DNA of 64,000 nucleotides from Micrococcus sp. Lineage in GTDB: Bacteria > Actinomycetota > Actinomycetes > Actinomycetales > Micrococcaceae. Where the stretch lies: contig JASBVO010000005.1 in NCBI GenBank assembly GCA_029961105.1, positions 62,001 to 126,000 on the forward strand, in the 5' to 3' direction. The notes under the pieces were generated by a model, which was not told where the DNA came from, did no database searches, and saw only the letters and a list, made by a program, of their open reading frames with translations. Position 1 is the stretch's first letter. The number at the start of each line of letters is the position of its first letter. Positions 59,678-64,000 of the stretch are shown piece by piece. A program made the translations under genes and the position numbers.

Positions 59678-60874
59678 TCAGAGGCCCAGGGACCGCGCGA
59701 TGAGCATCAGCTGGACCTCGGTGGTGCCCTCCCCAATCTCCAGGATCTTGGAATCGCGGTAGTGGCGGGTCACGAGGGACTCGTTCATGAAGCCGTAGCC
59801 GCCGAACACCTGGGTAGCGTCCCGGGCGTTGTCCATGGCCGCCTCCCCGGCGACCAGCTTGGCGATGGCGGCCTCCGTCTTGAACGGCTTGCCGGCCAGC
59901 ATCTTGGCCGCCGCCTCGTAGTAGGCCAGCCGGGCCGTGTGGGCACGGGCCTGCATCCGGGCGATCTTGAACGAGACGGCCTGGTTGCGGCCGATCGGCT
60001 GCCCGAAGGCCAGCCGGGTGTTCGCGTAGGCCACGGACTCGTCCACGCAGCCCTGGGCCGCCCCGGTGGCCAGGGCGGCGATGGCGATGCGCCCCTCGTC
60101 GAGGATGGACAGGAAGTTGGCGTAGCCGCGGCCTCGCTCCCCCAGCAGGTTGGCCTCCGGCACGTGCACGTCGTCGAAGAACAGCGGGTGGGTGTCCGAG
60201 GAGTTCCAGCCGGCCTTGTCATACGCCTGGCCCACGGTGAAGCCGGACGTCCCGGAGGGCACGAGGATGGTGGAGATCTCCTTGACCGGCTTCCCGTCCC
60301 GGCCCTCGACGGTCCCGGTGACCGCCGTGACGGTGACCAGGCTGGTGATGTCCGTGCCGGAGTTCGTGATGAACTCCTTGGCCCCGTTGATCGTCCAGGT
60401 GCCGTCGGCGAGGATCGCCGTGGTCTGCGTCCCGCCGGCGTCGGAACCGCCGCCCGGCTCGGTCAGGCCGAAACCGGCCAGCCGCCGCGCCGTGACGAGC
60501 TCCGGCAGCCACCGTTGCCGCTGCTCCTCCGTGCCGAACCGGTAGATGGGCATGGCCCCCAGGGACACCCCGGCCTCCAGGGTGATGGCCACCGACTGGT
60601 TCACCCGGCCCAGCTCCTCCAGGGCCAGGGCCAGGGCGAAGTAGTCCCCGCCCATGCCGCCGTACTCCTCCGGGAACGGCAGGCCGAACAGGCCCAGTTC
60701 GCCCATCTGGCGGACGATCTCGTAGGGGAACTCGTGGCGGGCATCGAGCTCGGCGGACACCGGGGCGACGACCTCGTTGGCGAACTGGCGGACCATGGCT
60801 ACGAGGTCGCGGTAGTCCTCGTCGAGCTCGGGCCCGGCAAGGGCGCCACGGGTGGACTGAGGAGCGGTGGTCAT
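59678..60874 (-). CDS. Acyl-CoA dehydrogenase
   Basis: The 398-residue flavoprotein oxidises an acyl-CoA to its enoyl-CoA. Typical signatures are LTEPGGGSDAGGT, the catalytic Glu382 in IGEGTTE and the FAD-site segment QVFGGYGFMNE. It fits the short/branched-chain group; branched-chain acyl-CoA is suggested by the nearby 2-oxoacid dehydrogenase, but that is inference. The ATG at 60874 follows AGGAAGG. The promoter and a palindromic operator candidate lie directly upstream. A GC-palindrome, CCCGCGCGCGGG, follows the stop (59666–59677). Confidence 0.94.
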   Translation of the reverse strand: MTTAPQSTRGALAGPELDEDYRDLVAMVRQFANEVVAPVSAELDARHEFPYEIVRQMGELGLFGLPFPEEYGGMGGDYFALALALEELGRVNQSVAITLEAGVSLGAMPIYRFGTEEQRQRWLPELVTARRLAGFGLTEPGGGSDAGGTQTTAILADGTWTINGAKEFITNSGTDITSLVTVTAVTGTVEGRDGKPVKEISTILVPSGTSGFTVGQAYDKAGWNSSDTHPLFFDDVHVPEANLLGERGRGYANFLSILDEGRIAIAALATGAAQGCVDESVAYANTRLAFGQPIGRNQAVSFKIARMQARAHTARLAYYEAAAKMLAGKPFKTEAAIAKLVAGEAAMDNARDATQVFGGYGFMNESLVTRHYRDSKILEIGEGTTEVQLMLIARSLGL

Positions 60875-60901
60875 GACGGTGGCCTTCCTGGCGGGGAGAG
60901 T

Positions 60902-60925
60902 TTCAGTGAATGGCGAGTAACTGAA
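60902..60925. promoter_or_regulatory. Imperfect 24-bp palindrome, candidate repressor operator
   Basis: TTCAGT (60902–60907) and ACTGAA (60920–60925) are exact inverted half-sites 12 bp apart, with further partial symmetry inside. The site lies about 10–35 bp downstream of the candidate -10 and just before the ribosome-binding site. Size and layout resemble TetR-family operators, which often control acyl-CoA dehydrogenase genes. Confidence 0.55.
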
Positions 60926-60935
60926 TCTGGTGGAA

Positions 60936-60965
60936 ATGCTAGTCACCTGTGCCGTGCGCTGTCGA
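60936..60965 (-). promoter_or_regulatory. Candidate acyl-CoA dehydrogenase promoter
   Basis: On the minus strand TCGACA (60960–60965) and TAGCAT (60936–60941) are 18 bp apart. Confidence 0.5.
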
Positions 60966-60993
60966 GGCCCTGAGCCCGGTTGCCCCCAGCGCA

Positions 60994-61009
60994 CACGGCC
61001 CGGGCCGTG
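60994..61009. promoter_or_regulatory. Perfect 16-bp palindrome upstream of the GNAT gene
   Basis: CACGGCCCGGGCCGTG is fully self-complementary. It lies 8 bp upstream of TACAGT (61018–61023), a plus-strand -10 candidate for the GNAT gene, and overlaps where the -35 would be. Confidence 0.45.
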
Positions 61010-61079
61010 ATTACGCGTACAGTGGGTCCGAGCCCGCGCCGGATCCGGCGGCTACCCGTGACGAGGAGGTCACTGTCCC

Positions 61080-61544
61080 GTGCAACTTCGTGGAGTCCGA
61101 TCCGAGGACCTGGACCGCTTCTTCGAGCACCAGCAGGATCCCGAGGCCAACCAGATGGCCGCCTTCGCCCCGCGCAATCCGCAGGACCGCGGCGTCTTCG
61201 ACTACCACTGGTCGCGACTGCTCAACGACCCGGACACCCAGGTCTGGACCATCGAGGAGGACGGCCAGGTGGCCGGGGCCCTGATCGTGTCCGGCATCGG
61301 CTCCGTTCCCGAGCTGTCCTTCTGGACGGCCCGTGAGTTCTGGGGCCAGGGCATCACCACCTCGGCGGTGGATGCCTTCCTCGCCTCGTTCACGGACCGC
61401 CCCATCCGCGCCCACGTCCCGGCGGACAACGTCGGGTCACAGAAGATCCTCACCCGCCGGGGGTTCGCGGTGGTCGGCGAGGAGCAGACGTTCTCCAACG
61501 CCCGGTCCGAGGTCGTGACCGAGCTGATCATGCAGCTCGGCTAG
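61080..61544 (+). CDS. GNAT family N-acetyltransferase
   Basis: The 154-residue product is of the RimJ/RimL-like GNAT type. The acetyl-CoA region reads FWTAREFWGQGITTSAVDAFL, followed by HVPADNVGSQKILTRRGF, the usual Asn-containing motif. It starts with GTG preceded by GAGGAGGT at 9-bp spacing. It is divergent from the acyl-CoA dehydrogenase. Its TAG overlaps the convergent E2 gene stop (shared CTAG). The substrate is unknown. Confidence 0.9.
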   Translation: MQLRGVRSEDLDRFFEHQQDPEANQMAAFAPRNPQDRGVFDYHWSRLLNDPDTQVWTIEEDGQVAGALIVSGIGSVPELSFWTAREFWGQGITTSAVDAFLASFTDRPIRAHVPADNVGSQKILTRRGFAVVGEEQTFSNARSEVVTELIMQLG

Positions 61545-62923
61545 ACCAGCGCCAGGGCCATCCCCGGCTGCCGCAGCACCGCGCCCACGTCCGCCAGGAA
61601 GCGCGAGCCCTGCTCGCCGTCCACCAGGCGGTGGTCGAAGGACAGGGACAGCGTGATGACCTGGCGCAGCGCGATCTCCCCGCGGTGTTCCCACGGGAGC
61701 CTGCGCACCTGGCCCAGGGCCAGGATCGCGGCCTCGCCCGGATTGATGATCGGCGTCCCGGCATCCACGCCGAACACCCCGACGTTCGTCAGGGTGAACG
61801 TGCCCCCGGTCAGCTGCTCCGGGGTGAGCGCCCCCTCGCGTGCCGCGCCGGTCAGCGCGGCGAGCTGACGGGCCAGGCCCGCCAGGTCCAGCGCCTGGGC
61901 GTCCTTGACGTTGGGCACCATCAGCCCGCGGGGGGTGGCCGCCGCGATGCCCAGGTTGACGTAGTTCTGCCGGATGATCCGCCCGTTCTCCCCGTCCCAC
62001 CGTGCATTGAGCTCCGGGGTGCGCTCCAGGGCGAGGCAGGCGGCGCGGGCCACCAGGGTCAGCGGGGTCAGCTTCAGCTGCCGGAAGTCCCGGTGGTCCC
62101 TGAGCCCGGCGAGCAGGTCGAGGGATTCGGTGGCGTCCACCGTGAGGAACTCCGTCACGTGCGGGGCGGTGAAGGCGCTGGCCGTCATGGCGGCAGCCGT
62201 GGCCTTGCGCACCGAGCGGATGGGTTCCTCCTCCGTACGGGGCCGCCCGCCGAGGGTCCGGGCCCCGGTGGTCGGGGACTCCACCGGCCGGCCCGCCTCC
62301 GCTGCCCGGGTCACGTCGTCCCGCGTCACGACGCCGCCGGGGCCGGTGCCGGGGATCACCACCAAGTCCAGTCCCAGGTCCTTGGCCAGCTTGCGCACCG
62401 GCGGGGTGGAGCGGGGCCGCTCGCCCGGGGCCCGGATCGCCGCTGCGGGTTCCGGCCCGGGTACTGGTGGGAGCACCGTCGGCTGCGCCGGGGCGGCCGC
62501 CCGTGCCGGGGCTGGTTCCGCCGGGGCCGGTTCCGCCGGGGCCGACGGCGCCGATCGCCCGGCCCGCGCCCGGCGCGCCGGAGGCCCTCCGCCGTCGGCC
62601 GCCGCCCCATAGCCCACCAGCGTCGGAACGCGACCGTCAGAGCGGGCGGAGGCGCCGCCGTCGGGGTCGTCCTGGCCGGACTCCCCCGGCAGGTCGAAGG
62701 ACACGATGGGCGCGCCGACGGCCACCACGGCGCCCGGTTCCCCGTGCAGTGCGGCGATGGTGCCCTCGAAGGGGCTGGAGAGCTCGACGACGGCCTTGGC
62801 CGTCTCGACCTCCGCGAGCACCTGGTTGACGGTGACGGAGTCGCCGACCGAGACCTTCCAGTCCAGCAGCTCGGACTCGGTGAGCCCCTCGCCCAGGTCG
62901 GGCAGGTTGAAGACCTTCAGCAT
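61541..62923 (-). CDS. 2-oxoacid dehydrogenase E2 (dihydrolipoamide acyltransferase)
   Basis: E2 accepts the acyl group from E1 on a lipoyl arm and passes it to CoA. The 460-residue product has one lipoyl domain with Lys43 in VETAKAVVE, an Ala/Pro-rich linker (about 85–170), an E3-binding domain (about 174–206) and a catalytic domain with SFDHRLVDGEQG (His431, Asp435). It begins 1 bp after the E1-beta stop. A branched-chain (bkd/pdhABC-type) complex is most likely, since actinobacterial pyruvate dehydrogenase normally uses homodimeric AceE; that is inference. Confidence 0.94.
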   Translation of the reverse strand: MLKVFNLPDLGEGLTESELLDWKVSVGDSVTVNQVLAEVETAKAVVELSSPFEGTIAALHGEPGAVVAVGAPIVSFDLPGESGQDDPDGGASARSDGRVPTLVGYGAAADGGGPPARRARAGRSAPSAPAEPAPAEPAPARAAAPAQPTVLPPVPGPEPAAAIRAPGERPRSTPPVRKLAKDLGLDLVVIPGTGPGGVVTRDDVTRAAEAGRPVESPTTGARTLGGRPRTEEEPIRSVRKATAAAMTASAFTAPHVTEFLTVDATESLDLLAGLRDHRDFRQLKLTPLTLVARAACLALERTPELNARWDGENGRIIRQNYVNLGIAAATPRGLMVPNVKDAQALDLAGLARQLAALTGAAREGALTPEQLTGGTFTLTNVGVFGVDAGTPIINPGEAAILALGQVRRLPWEHRGEIALRQVITLSLSFDHRLVDGEQGSRFLADVGAVLRQPGMALALV

Positions 62924-62924
62924 C

Positions 62925-63977
62925 TCAGGCACGCTCCGTTCCGTCGGCGGCCAGCGGCACCGGTGGCGCGAACGGGTCGATCGAGTCCAGGGAGTTGGCC
63001 CGGCCCAGCGCCCGGTCCACGCCGTCCAGGATGCGGTCCAGGTCCGGGACGTGGTGGTGCTCCAGCTTGGCCGGCGGATAGGGGATGTCGAAGCCGGTGA
63101 CCCGCACCGGGGCGTGCTCCAGCCAGTGGAAGCAGCGTTCGGTGACGGTGGCGGCGATCTCTGCGCCCAGGCCTCCGGTGCGGCCGGCCTCATGGGCGAT
63201 CACCAGCCGCCCGGTCCGGCGCACCGATGCCTCGATCAACCCGTAGTCGATGGGCGAGAGCGAGCGCAGGTCGATGACGTCGATCGAGATGCCCTCCCCC
63301 GCGGCGGCCTCGGCAGCCTGCAGGCAGGTCTTCACCAGGGGCCCGTAGGCCACGAGGGTGACGTCCGTGCCCGCGGCGGCGACGGCGGCCGGACCCATGG
63401 GACGCAGCGGCGCCGCAAGGTCCACCGGCCCGCGGTCGTGGTAGCGGCGCTTGGGCTCGAGGTAGACGACGGGGTCGTCGCTGGCGATGGCCGCCCGGAT
63501 CAGGTCATAGCCTTCCTGCGGCGTGGACGGGGAGACCACGCGCAGCCCGGCGGTGTGCACGAAGTACGCCTCCGGGGACTCCGAGTGGTGCTCGGGGGAA
63601 CCGATGCCGCCACCGAAGGGGATCCGGATGGTCACCGGCATCGGCACGGCACCGCGGGTGCGGTAGTGCGTCTTGGCGACCTGGGAGACGATCTGGTCGA
63701 AGGACGGGTAGACGAAGCCGTCGAACTGGATCTCCACCACGGGCCGGTAGCCCCGGTAGGCCAGGCCCACCGCCGTGCCCATGATCCCGGACTCGGCCAG
63801 CGGGGTGTCCACCACGCGCTCCGGCCCGAACTCCTGCATCAGTCCGTCCGTGATGCGGAAGACGCCGCCGAGGGTGCCGATGTCCTCCCCCATCAGCACG
63901 ACCTTCTCGTCCTCCGCGAGGGCCGCCCGCAGCCCGGCGGAGATGGCCTTGCCGAACGTGATCTCCTGCGCGCTCAT
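62925..63977 (-). CDS. 2-oxoacid dehydrogenase E1 component, beta subunit
   Basis: E1-beta pairs with E1-alpha to decarboxylate a 2-oxoacid with thiamine diphosphate. The 350-residue product is full length, with MGEDIGTLGGVFRIT, PLAESGIMGTAVGLAYRGYRPVVE and FGGGIGSPEHHSESPEAYF. It overlaps the upstream gene by ATGA. The set of separate alpha, beta and E2 genes is the form used by branched-chain and some pyruvate complexes. Confidence 0.95.
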   Translation of the reverse strand: MSAQEITFGKAISAGLRAALAEDEKVVLMGEDIGTLGGVFRITDGLMQEFGPERVVDTPLAESGIMGTAVGLAYRGYRPVVEIQFDGFVYPSFDQIVSQVAKTHYRTRGAVPMPVTIRIPFGGGIGSPEHHSESPEAYFVHTAGLRVVSPSTPQEGYDLIRAAIASDDPVVYLEPKRRYHDRGPVDLAAPLRPMGPAAVAAAGTDVTLVAYGPLVKTCLQAAEAAAGEGISIDVIDLRSLSPIDYGLIEASVRRTGRLVIAHEAGRTGGLGAEIAATVTERCFHWLEHAPVRVTGFDIPYPPAKLEHHHVPDLDRILDGVDRALGRANSLDSIDPFAPPVPLAADGTERA

Positions 63978-64000
63978 CGGGCCCCCGCCTCCAGCTGCTC
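63974..64000 (-). CDS. C-terminal end of 2-oxoacid dehydrogenase E1-alpha (truncated by window edge)
   Basis: Only eight codons (EQLEAGAR) and the TGA are inside the window. The TGA overlaps the E1-beta ATG as ATGA. The assignment rests on the standard order E1-alpha, E1-beta, E2 and on this overlap, not on the residues themselves. Confidence 0.5.
   Translation of the reverse strand, partial: EQLEAGAR

Overview
This window is chromosomal DNA from a high-GC actinobacterium. Gene content and order (lexA beside a LysM gene, clgR–DUF3046–recA–recX–miaB–miaA–dapF, rimP–nusA–ylxR–infB–rbfA–truB–ribF, ispG–rseP–dxr with a DUF4081 acetyltransferase, and a single rnj) point to the Micrococcales, most likely a Micrococcaceae member of the Micrococcus/Citricoccus/Kocuria type. 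That assignment is inferred from gene order and protein character, not from a database match. Nearly all genes lie on the minus strand in tightly packed, often overlapping (ATGA/GTGA) operons. No rRNA, tRNA, insertion sequence, prophage or CRISPR array was seen.

Layout. 1–7.3 kb: a truncated exported protein, a LysM membrane protein divergent from lexA with SOS-box-like sites between them, a toroid-fold protein of unknown function, the translationally coupled hflX–dinG pair, and an RsmC-like methyltransferase. 7.4–15.9 kb: dapF, miaA, miaB, recX, recA, DUF3046, clgR, an unrecognised membrane protein, pncC and pgsA. 15.9–24.1 kb: ftsK, rnj, dapA, a DUF418/HGSNAT-like membrane protein, a small membrane protein and dapB. 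24.1–34.0 kb: a complete respiratory nitrate reductase operon, narGHJIK, preceded by an alanine/glycine:cation symporter. This block sits between dapB and the M16 peptidase–pnp–rpsO group, which are usually close neighbours in actinobacteria. 34.2–50.4 kb: M16 peptidase, pnp, rpsO, a methyltransferase, ribF, two small membrane proteins, truB, rbfA, infB, ylxR, nusA, rimP, a TauE/SafE permease and proS. 50.5–57.5 kb: a lipoprotein, a DUF4081 GNAT, ispG, a second lipoprotein, a YciI-like protein, the site-2 protease rseP and dxr. 57.5–64 kb: actP with its DUF485 partner, an acyl-CoA dehydrogenase with a palindromic operator candidate, a GNAT enzyme, and the E2, E1-beta and extreme C-terminus of E1-alpha of a 2-oxoacid dehydrogenase.

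How the genes fit together. The first 15 kb holds the SOS core (lexA, recA, recX, a DinG-family helicase) and a candidate SOS division inhibitor. dapA, dapB and dapF supply diaminopimelate; ispG and dxr belong to the MEP isoprenoid pathway; rimP to truB are the translation-initiation and ribosome-maturation operon. Nitrate respiration is the clearest accessory function. The acetate permease, acyl-CoA dehydrogenase and 2-oxoacid dehydrogenase form a carbon-catabolism block at the right edge. No wholly new multi-gene system was found. The best leads are regulatory: three SOS-box-like sites at exact 33-bp spacing, the nar block placed directly upstream of dapB, and the operator upstream of the acyl-CoA dehydrogenase.
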